A DNA stretch of 64,000 bases, from contig SZXW01000007.1 in the NCBI GenBank assembly GCA_005862285.1, forward strand, positions 1-64,000. Direction: 5' to 3'. This stretch comes from Chlorobium sp. (GTDB lineage: Bacteria; Bacteroidota; Chlorobiia; Chlorobiales; Chlorobiaceae). How positions within the stretch are numbered: position 1 is the stretch's first letter; the number at the start of each line of letters is the position of its first letter. The notes under the pieces are model-generated. The model ran no database searches, was not told the origin of the DNA, and saw nothing but the letters and a program-made list of their open reading frames with translations. Below, piece by piece: positions 1 to 8,313 of this stretch. A program made the position numbers and the translations under genes.

Positions 1-19
1 TTTTATATTACGAGAGAGG

Positions 20-340
20 TTGTCTGATTACATCATAAACGATATTCCACTATGCCGAGAGGAGCGAGACTTGGACGCGCCGGGAGCGCTGCATCAATTA
101 TGGTTCCGGGGAATCGAGCAGGGGAATATTGTCTGTGACGATACGGACAGGAAGATGTTCGTTGATTGCATGGACCTGCTGGTAAAAGGATCGGACACGG
201 AAATCTCTGCTTTTGCCCTGTTGCCGGTAACCGGGCGTTTGCGTTTGCTGGACAAGGATATCGAGGAGGGTATCGCATCTGCCGGAATAACCCTTTTTTT
301 TCTGTTGTCGGGGAGCAGGTTGGGTAAGCTGCCTTGCTGA
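20..340 (+). pseudogene. REP-associated (Y1-type) transposase relic
   Basis: The first 60 or so residues resemble the N-terminus of IS200-like/RAYT transposases: a DAPGALHQL stretch, a FRGIEQGNI stretch, a DDTDR motif and an ISAFALLPV segment that in intact proteins leads into the catalytic His-hydrophobic-His motif. Here the sequence after LLPV loses the family pattern and the His pair is missing. The ORF opens only with a TTG near the window edge and stops after 106 residues, about half or less of the usual length. It is therefore most likely a decayed fragment. It sits next to toxin-antitoxin genes, as mobile remnants often do. Family assignment is by motif memory only. Confidence 0.45.
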
Positions 341-533
341 GAAAGCAGTTTGCCAGGGAAGCGGTGTTCGAGTATGGGCGGAAGTGTAAGTTCGGCTGAA
401 AAAGTTCTCCGAAATATGTCGATGTTTGAGTTATTCAGCTACGTCACGAAGACATGCGGCGTTATCGAATGCCGTCACTGGACTTGATAGGCAGTAAGGC
501 CGTCGGAAGGTGAGCCGGAAAGCGGAAATTTGC

Positions 534-842
534 TCAATGTCTGATTTTCATTTGTTCGCTTATCCATTCTGGATTTCTGCGCATGGGCAGTACTGCGGAT
601 ACAAGCGCCTTTCTTTCGGAGATGGTATAATAAATTGTGTAAGGGAAGCGTTTTGCGAACATCTGGTGAAACCCTGATACTTTCTTGTGTACGCCTGCGC
701 AAAGCGTCAGCGATTCGAAATCAGAGATGAGGCAATCCCAGAAATAATCGCCTGCCCCCTGTTCCTGTCGATTATAAAATTCGGTACCGTTATGCAGATC
801 ATTCAACGCATCTTCCGATAAGAAAACATCATAAGTTTTCAT
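534..842 (-). CDS. RelE/ParE-family toxin
   Basis: This 102-residue protein begins at MKTYDVFLS. The longer ORF-track start would overlap the upstream gene heavily. It has the usual small-toxin layout: an early LSEDALNDL helix, a middle FWDCLISDFESL helix, and a C-terminal beta part with KRFPYTIYYTI and VLPMRRNPEW, typical of the plasmid-stabilisation (ParE/RelE) fold. Proteins of this fold either cut mRNA at the ribosome or poison gyrase, and which applies here cannot be told. Its ATG shares one base with the stop of the antitoxin gene, so the two are translationally coupled. Confidence 0.75.
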   Translation of the reverse strand: MKTYDVFLSEDALNDLHNGTEFYNRQEQGAGDYFWDCLISDFESLTLCAGVHKKVSGFHQMFAKRFPYTIYYTISERKALVSAVLPMRRNPEWISEQMKIRH

Positions 843-1045
843 CAGGGTTGAGCCTTTTTCAGCTCCGACAGCGGAATGAATCTGACTTTCCCGGTTTTGA
901 TGCGCCGTTCTCTTTCCTGCAGAATCGGCTTGTGCCATTCGGGGATTTCGAGTTCCTCCGACTCATGTAGCAGGCTCTCCCAGATTACCTCCATGACCTC
1001 CAGTCGCTCTTTTGTGCTCAGTTTCTTAACTTCTGCAATATTCAT
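842..1045 (-). CDS. Antitoxin, addiction-module component family
   Basis: This 67-residue protein starts at MNIAEVKKLSTKERLEVME; the in-frame upstream extension reads like non-coding sequence. The helix plus the later LEIPEWHKPILQERE and TGKVRF segments match the short acidic antitoxins (addiction-module component, TIGR02574-like) that pair with RelE/ParE toxins. It is the first gene of a two-gene operon, with a one-base overlap to the toxin. Such antitoxins bind and silence the toxin and often repress their own promoter. The 217 bases upstream, towards fic, should hold that promoter, but no clear operator was recognised. Confidence 0.7.
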   Translation of the reverse strand: MNIAEVKKLSTKERLEVMEVIWESLLHESEELEIPEWHKPILQERERRIKTGKVRFIPLSELKKAQP

Positions 1046-1262
1046 TGTGTTTTCCCCAGTCAACGGTTTTCGTATAGGCATAATGCAAATTACAGAAGAA
1101 AACAAGACTCTCAAACTCCCCGCTCTGAAGGGTGCATAATCCGCTGAAGCTCGAACACAAAATCCGCAGGAGAAGCGTTCGTAACTACTTGAACTAACGA
1201 GAAACAGGGTACTCGTTCAGGTTGGGCAATGCAATTGAGCGACGGTAATCATATCATTCACT

Positions 1263-2801
1263 TCAGTCATCCTGAGAAAAAGCGTCTGCGACAATCTTTT
1301 CAATGGTCAGGACTTCAGCATCGGTTAACGATGCGAACTCTTTCTGGCGTCGGTGAAGAGGGAGTTTCATGCCGTTTTGGGTTATGAACATGATGAGGTC
1401 GCGTATCTGGTTTCCGGGCATGTCGATGTGCTCACCGATTGAGGTCAGCGCGAGGTCATAACATTTCAGGTAGTGCACCTCCTTCGGAAGCAGGGTTGTG
1501 ATGGTGTGCTCGACGCAGGTGCAGAGATATTCGGCAAGTGCCGTGTAGTCGCCGAACCGGTAGAGATCGGCGGTATCATTAAGCACTTCGACGTTACCCT
1601 TTGGCGTTGGCTGCCAGTCGATAGATGACATGAGCGGTGCGCTGAAGTCACGCAGGGCTTGCCGGTACTTCTCGATACGCTCAAGCATGACTGCGCTGAC
1701 CGGAAAAACCATGCCCGCAGGTGCAAATTTCCGTTCGGCAAGAATATGATGAACGATCGCCCTGTGCAAGCGCCCATTGCCGTCCTCGAAGGGGTGCATG
1801 AAAACAAATCCGAATGCGATCAGAGCGGCATGAATGACTGGATCAACTGAGCCACCGCTCATGATGCGGTGACTATCCAGAAGTCCCTGCATCAGAGAGG
1901 GGAGATCCTGTGGCCGTGCACCGATGAACTCTGGAACCGGCTCGCCATCACGATTGCGTTCACCCAGAAAGACTCCTTCAGAGCGAAGCCCCTTGGCAAC
2001 AAAACGGTTGTCCTGGATGAGTTTGCCATGCATCTCCATGATTTCGGTGAGAGAGAGCGGTTGGCGCCCTGCCTGCTGAATGACCAGTGCCCAGCGTTCA
2101 ATCCGGTTCCGGGCTGGCCGCTCTCCCTCGATTGCAAACGAAGCGCGGCTGTCGGCAAGAAGCAGAAAGCTGGCTGCACGACGCCAGACATCCTGACTGG
2201 TTCTGCCCATGACCTGCTCGACCTGAAGAGAGAGTGCTGCCTCGGTGAACGCTTGCAGCACCTCTGTTTTACGGACTATAGGGCAGAAGTCACGGTCGCC
2301 AAGAAGGTTGTTTGTGATTTTGTGTCGTGGTGATTGCCTCTGTGTCCCTGTGAAATAATTCTCAGGGTCAAGAAGCGGAAGGTAGCGGACTCCGGGTGAA
2401 ATATCTTCAATCGAAAGCCTGTTGTCAGTGAGCCATTCATAAAGAAACCAGAGTCTTCGAGCTTGCTGTTTGCCCTGGTAAGTTGCAATGACCGCTGTGA
2501 CCGTTTTTGCTCCCAGCTTGATGAGGATGCTTTTAAGAACAAGCAGGTCAAGCTTTTCATGCTTGAGAGCAAAAAAGATGTGCCCTGCAACATTGCCCTC
2601 CGGTCGGTATCGCTGGTCATAGACACGTATCCCGTTTTCCATCCGGACACTCCCTCTGACATGTCCGGTTGCAACCGCACAACGTTCCCTTAACGGCAGT
2701 TCTGTACCGAGTGAGTGCTGCAGTGCAGCATAACCGACCCATCGGCGGCTGGCATCAACGGTGATCTCGGTATCGGAAATGGTCGGGATCGTGCTCTGCA
2801 T
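1263..2801 (-). CDS. Fic family protein with N-terminal inhibitory motif
   Basis: At 512 residues this is a long Fic-domain enzyme. The catalytic motif HPFEDGNGRLHR (about residues 334-345) is complete, including the catalytic His and the phosphate-binding Gly-Asn-Gly-Arg, so AMP transfer from ATP to a target protein is likely. About 110 residues earlier SFAIEGE fits the (S/T)xxxE(G/N) inhibitory helix, making it a self-inhibited class II Fic. Residues 1-200 are a separate N-terminal region of unknown role, and the last 120 residues could hold a winged-helix-like segment. The gene lies between two toxin-antitoxin pairs, and repeated TGTCGA sites lie just upstream. The target is unknown. Confidence 0.85.
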   Translation of the reverse strand: MQSTIPTISDTEITVDASRRWVGYAALQHSLGTELPLRERCAVATGHVRGSVRMENGIRVYDQRYRPEGNVAGHIFFALKHEKLDLLVLKSILIKLGAKTVTAVIATYQGKQQARRLWFLYEWLTDNRLSIEDISPGVRYLPLLDPENYFTGTQRQSPRHKITNNLLGDRDFCPIVRKTEVLQAFTEAALSLQVEQVMGRTSQDVWRRAASFLLLADSRASFAIEGERPARNRIERWALVIQQAGRQPLSLTEIMEMHGKLIQDNRFVAKGLRSEGVFLGERNRDGEPVPEFIGARPQDLPSLMQGLLDSHRIMSGGSVDPVIHAALIAFGFVFMHPFEDGNGRLHRAIVHHILAERKFAPAGMVFPVSAVMLERIEKYRQALRDFSAPLMSSIDWQPTPKGNVEVLNDTADLYRFGDYTALAEYLCTCVEHTITTLLPKEVHYLKCYDLALTSIGEHIDMPGNQIRDLIMFITQNGMKLPLHRRQKEFASLTDAEVLTIEKIVADAFSQDD

Positions 2802-2804
2802 AAT

Positions 2805-2871
2805 TGTCGAAAAATGAATGTTCGTGTCGAATTACTATGCATGATAACGCTTTTTGTCGAATTATGTGCAT
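2805..2871. promoter_or_regulatory. Helically phased TGTCGA repeats upstream of fic
   Basis: TGTCGA occurs at 2805, 2825 and 2855. The last two are extended copies, TGTCGAATTACTATGCAT and TGTCGAATTATGTGCAT. Spacings of 20 and 30 bases would place all three on one face of the helix. They sit in the leader and promoter region of the minus-strand fic gene and upstream of the plus-strand ParD-like gene. An operator role is inferred. Confidence 0.4.
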
Positions 2872-2974
2872 TTCCGGGTAAAGGGAAGCTGTTTCCGTTC
2901 TGTGATTTTCATTATGAAATAAAAATCGCTATTTTACCACAAATGTAGTAAATGTGATACAGGAGAGTTTTATT

Positions 2975-3208
2975 ATGGCAGCAAGTACTTCAATACGAAT
3001 CGATCAGAAACTGTACGAGCAGGCCAGGCAAGATGCGATAGCGGAGCATCGCACGATTGCCGGGCAAGTCGAGTTCTGGGCTCGGGTTGGCAGGGCAGCA
3101 CTCGATAATCCCGATCTTCCTGTCAGTTTCATAGCGGAATCTTTGGTTTCGATGGCCGAGCCGCGTGAACAGGCCATGCCTTTTGTTCCCAGGAGTGCCG
3201 GTCAGTGA
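2975..3208 (+). CDS. ParD-like ribbon-helix-helix antitoxin
   Basis: The protein is 77 residues. The start at MAASTSIRID is preferred because AGGAGAG lies 7 bases upstream, while the ORF-track start has no such site. STSIRIDQKLYEQAR is a beta strand and first helix of a ribbon-helix-helix DNA-binding fold, and HRTIAGQVEFWARVGRAAL matches ParD-like antitoxins. It should dimerise, bind its own promoter and neutralise the downstream toxin. The stop overlaps the next gene as GTGA. Confidence 0.75.
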   Translation: MAASTSIRIDQKLYEQARQDAIAEHRTIAGQVEFWARVGRAALDNPDLPVSFIAESLVSMAEPREQAMPFVPRSAGQ

Positions 3209-3483
3209 CGTGGTCGGTCATGCAAACACGCAGATTTGCCCGGCAGTATAAAAAACTTCACGACAAAACTGCGCTGGATGTGGATGCCGCCGTTGAAATG
3301 GTACGCCAGAATCCTGAGACAGGGGAGCGGAAGAAGGGGGATCTTGGAGCCCTGCATGTTTTCAAGTTTCACAGTAACAACCAGTTATATCTTCTGGGAT
3401 ATACACTTGAAGAAAGTGTCCGGTTGATTTATCTGGAAGCTGTCGGGCCGCACGAAAATTTTTACCGTGACATGAAACGGTAA
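3205..3483 (+). CDS. RelE/ParE-like toxin
   Basis: This 92-residue protein is read from GTG in a GTGA overlap with the antitoxin; an ATG five codons later (MQTRRF) is the alternative. The pattern TRRFARQYKKLHD, a central helix, then GALHVFKFH, QLYLLGYT and a C-terminal VGPHENFYRDMKR matches small RelE/ParE-type toxins, where the closing His-Glu-Asn-Phe-Tyr segment is typical. Coupling to the ParD-like gene supports a type II toxin-antitoxin pair. The target is not predictable from sequence. Confidence 0.75.
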   Translation: MTWSVMQTRRFARQYKKLHDKTALDVDAAVEMVRQNPETGERKKGDLGALHVFKFHSNNQLYLLGYTLEESVRLIYLEAVGPHENFYRDMKR

Positions 3484-3807
3484 TGTTTTATGTCGCAAGA
3501 CTTAACAACGTGTTGCGGGACATCCTGCGAAAACCGATGAACTGACAGAAGGCAGGTTTGCCAGCTTTTTGCAATATGATCCCCGACCATTAGATTTTCC
3601 CTCTCATTCTGCCGTATATAATCAAGCTGAAAAAATATCGGAAAAAATATATCCGGATATCAATGCTATGTTTTCCTGAAAAGAACGCATGATTTTGGCA
3701 AAAAAAATCTAAAGTAAGTGAGAATATTCAGGAAGAATGTTTATCGTTATTCAGAAAACAGTAACTCGTTTTAAAAAAAGAATGTTACAGCTGTAATTTC
3801 AACTGAG
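3484..3807. other. Intergenic region upstream of the efflux operon
   Basis: About 320 AT-rich bases hold no credible gene. The only ordered feature seen is the palindrome at 3785-3796, described separately. Confidence 0.5.
3785..3796. promoter_or_regulatory. Perfect 12-bp palindrome TTACAGCTGTAA
   Basis: A perfect palindrome lies about 12-66 bases upstream of the possible starts of the RND adaptor gene. No regulator gene is adjacent. Operator function is inferred from position and symmetry only. Confidence 0.3.
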
Positions 3808-3861
3808 ATGCTGAAACGGGTGAAGCAGTTCCTTCAGCACCTTGCATCGGATTTGGTGAAT

Positions 3862-5037
3862 ATGAACATAACCAGGATGAAGAAGAGTTCGATAGATCGT
3901 TTTATCAGGTTTCATTTCCTGCTTGGTATCTGCCTGCCGTTATTTTTCTCAGGCTGCGGAGGCCAGGAGCCAATGCAGAAAGTGAGCCCCTCTCTGCCGG
4001 TCATTACTATGAAAGCTTCCGATGCGGCAGTGGAAATGAGTTATTCGTCCCTTCTGGAGGGGAAGGTAAATGTCGAAATTCGTCCGCAGATAGATGGTAC
4101 GATCCAGAATATCTACATAGACGAAGGTGCAAGGGTAAAGGAAGGTCAGCCACTTTTCAAAATCGATGACCGGGTTTACCGTGAGCAGTACAACAGCGCA
4201 CTTGCGGCCCAGCATGCAGCAGAGGCCAGGCTTGCAATCGCAAAACTCGATGTCGATAAACTGAAACCTCTCGTTGAAAACAAGGTGGTTTCCGAAATAC
4301 AGCTGAAAACCGCACAGGCCGGTTACCGGGCGGACCTTGCTGCAGTTGAACAGGCAAGGGCTTTAGCGGGTGCAGCAAAGGTCAATCTCGATTATACTGT
4401 CATCAAAGCTCCCGTTAGCGGCTATATCGGAAAAATTCCCCTCAGAATTGGCAGTCTCGTAACGAAAAATCAGGATGCATGGCTGACGCTTCTTTCCGAC
4501 ATCAGTGAAATCTATGCCTACTTCAGTATGAGCGAAAATGATTTCATGCGCTTCCGCCAGCAGTATCCCGGCGGGTCCATACAGGAAAAACTCAAGCAGA
4601 TCGCACCTGTATCCCTCTTCCTGTCGGACGGCAGCAGGTACGGGCAGAAAGGCTCGATCAGTTCGATCAGCGGACAGTTCGACCAGTCAACCGGTTCGGT
4701 GAGAGTGAGGGCGGTCTTTACCAATCCCGATGGCCTGCTGAGGTCCGGAAATTCAGGCAAGGTTGTTGTCGAATCGCTATATCCCAATGCGATTCTCGTG
4801 CCCCAGGCGGCGACCGTTGAATTGCAGGACAAGATTTTTGTATTTCTCGTTGACAAAGGCAACAAGGCGAGAAAGCAGGTTGTTACAACAGCTGGTTCAA
4901 GCGGTAAAAACTATATCGTCAGCTCCGGTCTGAAAGAAGGGGATACCATCATAACTGCCGGTATAGAGAAACTGCAGGATGGCACTGTCATCAAGCCGAT
5001 TGTCAATGGAACACCCGCAGGAGGCGCAGGCAAATGA
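3862..5037 (+). CDS. RND efflux periplasmic adaptor lipoprotein (AcrA/MexA type)
   Basis: This is the membrane-fusion protein that links the inner-membrane pump to the outer-membrane channel. A lipoprotein signal, LPLFFSGC, directs lipid attachment. The ORF track opens at 3808, but MNITRMKKSS (3862) or MKKSS (3877) gives a more normal signal peptide. It has the lipoyl-type half motif VEIRPQIDGTI...VKEGQPLFKIDD, an alpha-helical hairpin rich in Ala (EQYNSALAAQHAAEARL), the second lipoyl half VIKAPVSGYIGK, then beta-barrel and membrane-proximal parts (ILVPQAATVELQ). At about 391 residues it is normal for AcrA homologues. It is the first gene of a three-gene efflux operon. Confidence 0.9.
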   Translation: MNITRMKKSSIDRFIRFHFLLGICLPLFFSGCGGQEPMQKVSPSLPVITMKASDAAVEMSYSSLLEGKVNVEIRPQIDGTIQNIYIDEGARVKEGQPLFKIDDRVYREQYNSALAAQHAAEARLAIAKLDVDKLKPLVENKVVSEIQLKTAQAGYRADLAAVEQARALAGAAKVNLDYTVIKAPVSGYIGKIPLRIGSLVTKNQDAWLTLLSDISEIYAYFSMSENDFMRFRQQYPGGSIQEKLKQIAPVSLFLSDGSRYGQKGSISSISGQFDQSTGSVRVRAVFTNPDGLLRSGNSGKVVVESLYPNAILVPQAATVELQDKIFVFLVDKGNKARKQVVTTAGSSGKNYIVSSGLKEGDTIITAGIEKLQDGTVIKPIVNGTPAGGAGK

Positions 5038-5073
5038 TCGGGAAAGAACCGTTTAAAATAGGCACAGCTTTTC

Positions 5074-8000
5074 ATGCTTGAACGTTTCATATCCAGACCT
5101 GTTCTGGCAACCGTGATTTCGGTGATCCTGGTCATTCTCGGCATTGTCGGTATGACGCAGCTTCCCATCACCCGTTTTCCCGATATCGCTCCGCCCAGCG
5201 TCAATGTCACGGCAAGCTATCCCGGCGCCAGTGCGGAAACCGTCGGACGTTCTGTCGCCCCACCCCTCGAGGAGGCGATAAACGGCGTTGAAAACATGAC
5301 CTACATGACCTCGACTTCCGCCAATGACGGCTCTCTTTCCATTACGGTTTTTTTCAAACAGGGCACCAATCCCGACCAGGCGGCGGTCAACGTTCAGAAC
5401 CGGGTCGCCCAGGCGACAAGCCGCCTTCCGGCCGAAGTGAACCAGATCGGCATTAATACGGTAAAACGCCAGAACAGCCAGATCATGCTGATCAACCTGT
5501 CGAGCGATTCAGAAGCGTTTGACCAGGTGTTTCTTCAGAACTATGCCAAAATCAATATCGTCGATGATCTTTCGAGGGTGCCGGGTGTCGGCCAGGTGTC
5601 GGTATACGGAAACATGGATTATGCAATGCGTATCTGGCTGAGGCCGCAGCAGATGGCGGCGTTCAAGGTAACCCCGCAGGAAGTTACCGCTGCGATACAG
5701 AGCCAGAACCTTGAGGCAGCTCCCGGTTCATTTGGCGAGAACAGCGCACAGCCCATGCAGTTTGTGATGAAGTACAAGGGGAAATATCCCTATCCCGGAG
5801 ATTATGAACAGGTCGTCATAAGGGCTAATTCCGACGGTTCGCTGCTGCGGCTTGGCGATATAGCCCGTATCGAGTTCGGTGCCTACCGATATACGGTCGA
5901 TACCAAGGCAAATGCGAAACCTGCGGTTGTCATGGCTGTCTTCCAGGCTCCCGGTTCGAATGCCAACGATGTTGAAATCGGATTGCGCAAGGTGCTTGAA
6001 AAAGCGTCAAAATCGTTTCCGGCAGGTATCAGCTATGCCATTCCCTACAGTTCCAAAAAAGTGGTGGACGAATCCATCACGCAGGTCCAGCACACCCTTG
6101 TAGAAGCATTTCTTCTGGTGTTTCTCGTTGTCTTTCTCTTTCTCCAGGACTTCCGTTCGACGATCATTCCGGCTATCGCTGTTCCGGTAGCGATCATCGG
6201 CACTTTTTTCTTCATGAACCTGTTCGGTTTCTCGGTCAACGTGCTCACACTCTTCGGGCTCGTGCTCGCCATAGGCATCGTTGTGGACGATGCTATCGTT
6301 GTTGTCGAAGCGGTTCATGCCAAAATGGAACAGAAACACTATCCGGCAAAGGTTGCCACGGTTTCTGCCATGCGCGAAATAACGATGGCTATCATAACCA
6401 TTACGATGGTGATGGCCTCGGTTTTTCTGCCGGTCGGTTTTCTTCAGGGCTCGACCGGTGTTTTCTACCGTCAGTTTGCATTCACCCTTGCCATCGCGAT
6501 CCTGATTTCCGCTGTAAATGCGCTGACCCTCAGTCCGGCCCTTTGTGCACTGTTTCTTACCAACCTTCATGATGCCGAAGGAAAAGTCAAGCACAAAAAG
6601 GTCAGGATTTTCGGTGATGCCGGACATCGCTTCTTTTCAGGTTTCAATAACGCATTCAATTTCCTGAAACAGAAATATCTCGGCAGTCTTGTATATCTTC
6701 TGCGCAACAAGGTGATCACATTCGGGTTACTCGGCCTGCTTGTTGCTGTGTCATTCTGGATATTCAAGGTTACCCCTACCGGTTTCATTCCTGAGGAGGA
6801 CAACGGATTCGTCATTGTTTCAGCGACCCTTCCTCCCGGCTCCTCTTTTGACAGAACTCAGGCCGCGATGGACAAAGCCACGGGAATTCTGCAATCCCTG
6901 CCTGCAGTCAGGAAGGTTATTGCCGTTGCCGGTATCAATATTCTCTCGAGAACCTCCTCCCCTTCGTCAGGACTTCTTTTCCTGCAGCTCAAAGATCATA
7001 ATGAACGGGGACCGGACGGGAATCTCAAAAAACTTCTGCCTTTGATTTCAAGGAAACTTTCCGGTGGGGACGGATCGTTTTTCGCTCTTGCCCAACCTAC
7101 CGTTCCTGGTTTCAGTACGGTGAGTGGTCTTGAATTTGTGCTCCAGGACAGGGGCGGAGGAGCTCTCGACAAATTCGGCAATGTCGCCCAGAACTTTATC
7201 GGCGAGTTGATGAAAAGACCTGAAATCGGTTTTGCCTTTACGACATTCAAGGCAACGAATCCGCAGTATGAAATTGTCGTTGACAATATCAAGGCAGGAC
7301 AGCTCGGTGTGAACGTCAAGGACCTGCTCACGGTCATGCAGGCCTACTATGGCAGCCTTCAGGCATCAGATTTCAACCGGTTCGGCAAATATTACCGGGT
7401 CATCATGCAGGCGGAACCCGGCGATCGAAAGGAACCGGTCTCCATGAACGGTATTTTCGTCAAGAATGCATCAGGGGAGATGGTGCCGGTCACTTCAGTG
7501 ATAACCCTGAAAAAAGTTTACGGAACGGAAGCGGTTGACCATTTCAACCTGTTCAATGCCATTTCCATCAATGCGACCGTGAAGCAGGGGTTCAGCACAG
7601 GCCAGGCGATCAAGGCGGTTGAAGATGTTGCGAAAACCAGTCTTCCTCTGGGGTATACCTATGACTGGAAAGGGCAGAGCAGGGAGGAAATCGAATCTAC
7701 AGGTGGACTGCTCTTCATTTTCCTGCTTTCCGTCGTGTTCGTTTATTTCCTGCTTTGTGCGCTTTATGAAAGCTATATACTGCCTTTTGCAGTCATGTTT
7801 TCCATTCCGACGGGACTGCTCGGTGTTTTTGCCGGTATCAGGCTGGCCGGTATCGAAAACAATATTTATGTACAGGTTGCCGTGATCATGCTGATAGGGC
7901 TGCTTGCGAAAAATGCGATCCTTATCGTCGAGTTCGCTTTGCAACGCAGAGTGGCCGGGAAGTCACTCGCTGCAGCGGCGATCGAAGGTGCAAGGGCAAG

Positions 8001-8286
8001 GCTGAGGCCGATTCTCATGACTTCAATGGCATTTGTCGCCGGATTGCTGCCCCTTCTTTTCGTTTCCGGTCCCGCGGCACAGGGGAACCATTCCATCGGT
8101 GCTGCAGCTATCGGGGGAATGTTCATCGGTATGGTGCTCGGTATTTTCGTAATTCCTGTTCTGTTCGTCACGTTCCAGTACCTTCAGGAACGTATTACCG
8201 GTCCGGCAACGGCTATTGTCGAAGCCGGTGAACTTCTCGAAGAGGTTATGAAACAGGAAAAAGGACGTTCCATTGGCAAATCGTGA
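5074..8286 (+). CDS. RND multidrug efflux pump, inner-membrane subunit (AcrB/MexB type)
   Basis: The 1,070-residue proton-driven transporter of the HAE1 family starts MLERFISRPVLA, the typical opening. Twelve membrane spans are expected, with two large periplasmic loops. The proton-relay acids are present in GIVVDDAIVVVEAVH (TM4), and the partner lysine in GLLAKNAILIVEFAL (TM10). The repeated PEEDNGFVIV and PTGFIPEED region is also typical. It acts as a trimer and expels lipophilic compounds from the periplasm or outer leaflet. The gene lies 36 bases after the adaptor and 27 before the channel, so the three are one unit. The exact substrates cannot be told. Confidence 0.95.
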   Translation: MLERFISRPVLATVISVILVILGIVGMTQLPITRFPDIAPPSVNVTASYPGASAETVGRSVAPPLEEAINGVENMTYMTSTSANDGSLSITVFFKQGTNPDQAAVNVQNRVAQATSRLPAEVNQIGINTVKRQNSQIMLINLSSDSEAFDQVFLQNYAKINIVDDLSRVPGVGQVSVYGNMDYAMRIWLRPQQMAAFKVTPQEVTAAIQSQNLEAAPGSFGENSAQPMQFVMKYKGKYPYPGDYEQVVIRANSDGSLLRLGDIARIEFGAYRYTVDTKANAKPAVVMAVFQAPGSNANDVEIGLRKVLEKASKSFPAGISYAIPYSSKKVVDESITQVQHTLVEAFLLVFLVVFLFLQDFRSTIIPAIAVPVAIIGTFFFMNLFGFSVNVLTLFGLVLAIGIVVDDAIVVVEAVHAKMEQKHYPAKVATVSAMREITMAIITITMVMASVFLPVGFLQGSTGVFYRQFAFTLAIAILISAVNALTLSPALCALFLTNLHDAEGKVKHKKVRIFGDAGHRFFSGFNNAFNFLKQKYLGSLVYLLRNKVITFGLLGLLVAVSFWIFKVTPTGFIPEEDNGFVIVSATLPPGSSFDRTQAAMDKATGILQSLPAVRKVIAVAGINILSRTSSPSSGLLFLQLKDHNERGPDGNLKKLLPLISRKLSGGDGSFFALAQPTVPGFSTVSGLEFVLQDRGGGALDKFGNVAQNFIGELMKRPEIGFAFTTFKATNPQYEIVVDNIKAGQLGVNVKDLLTVMQAYYGSLQASDFNRFGKYYRVIMQAEPGDRKEPVSMNGIFVKNASGEMVPVTSVITLKKVYGTEAVDHFNLFNAISINATVKQGFSTGQAIKAVEDVAKTSLPLGYTYDWKGQSREEIESTGGLLFIFLLSVVFVYFLLCALYESYILPFAVMFSIPTGLLGVFAGIRLAGIENNIYVQVAVIMLIGLLAKNAILIVEFALQRRVAGKSLAAAAIEGARARLRPILMTSMAFVAGLLPLLFVSGPAAQGNHSIGAAAIGGMFIGMVLGIFVIPVLFVTFQYLQERITGPATAIVEAGELLEEVMKQEKGRSIGKS

Positions 8287-8313
8287 CGGTATGCAAGAGT
8301 TTGGGGAGAAAGT

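Noticed and set aside
6007-6627. 206-residue minus-strand ORF inside the RND pump gene
   Set aside because: It is low-complexity and rich in charged residues, as expected from the reverse of membrane-helix codons.
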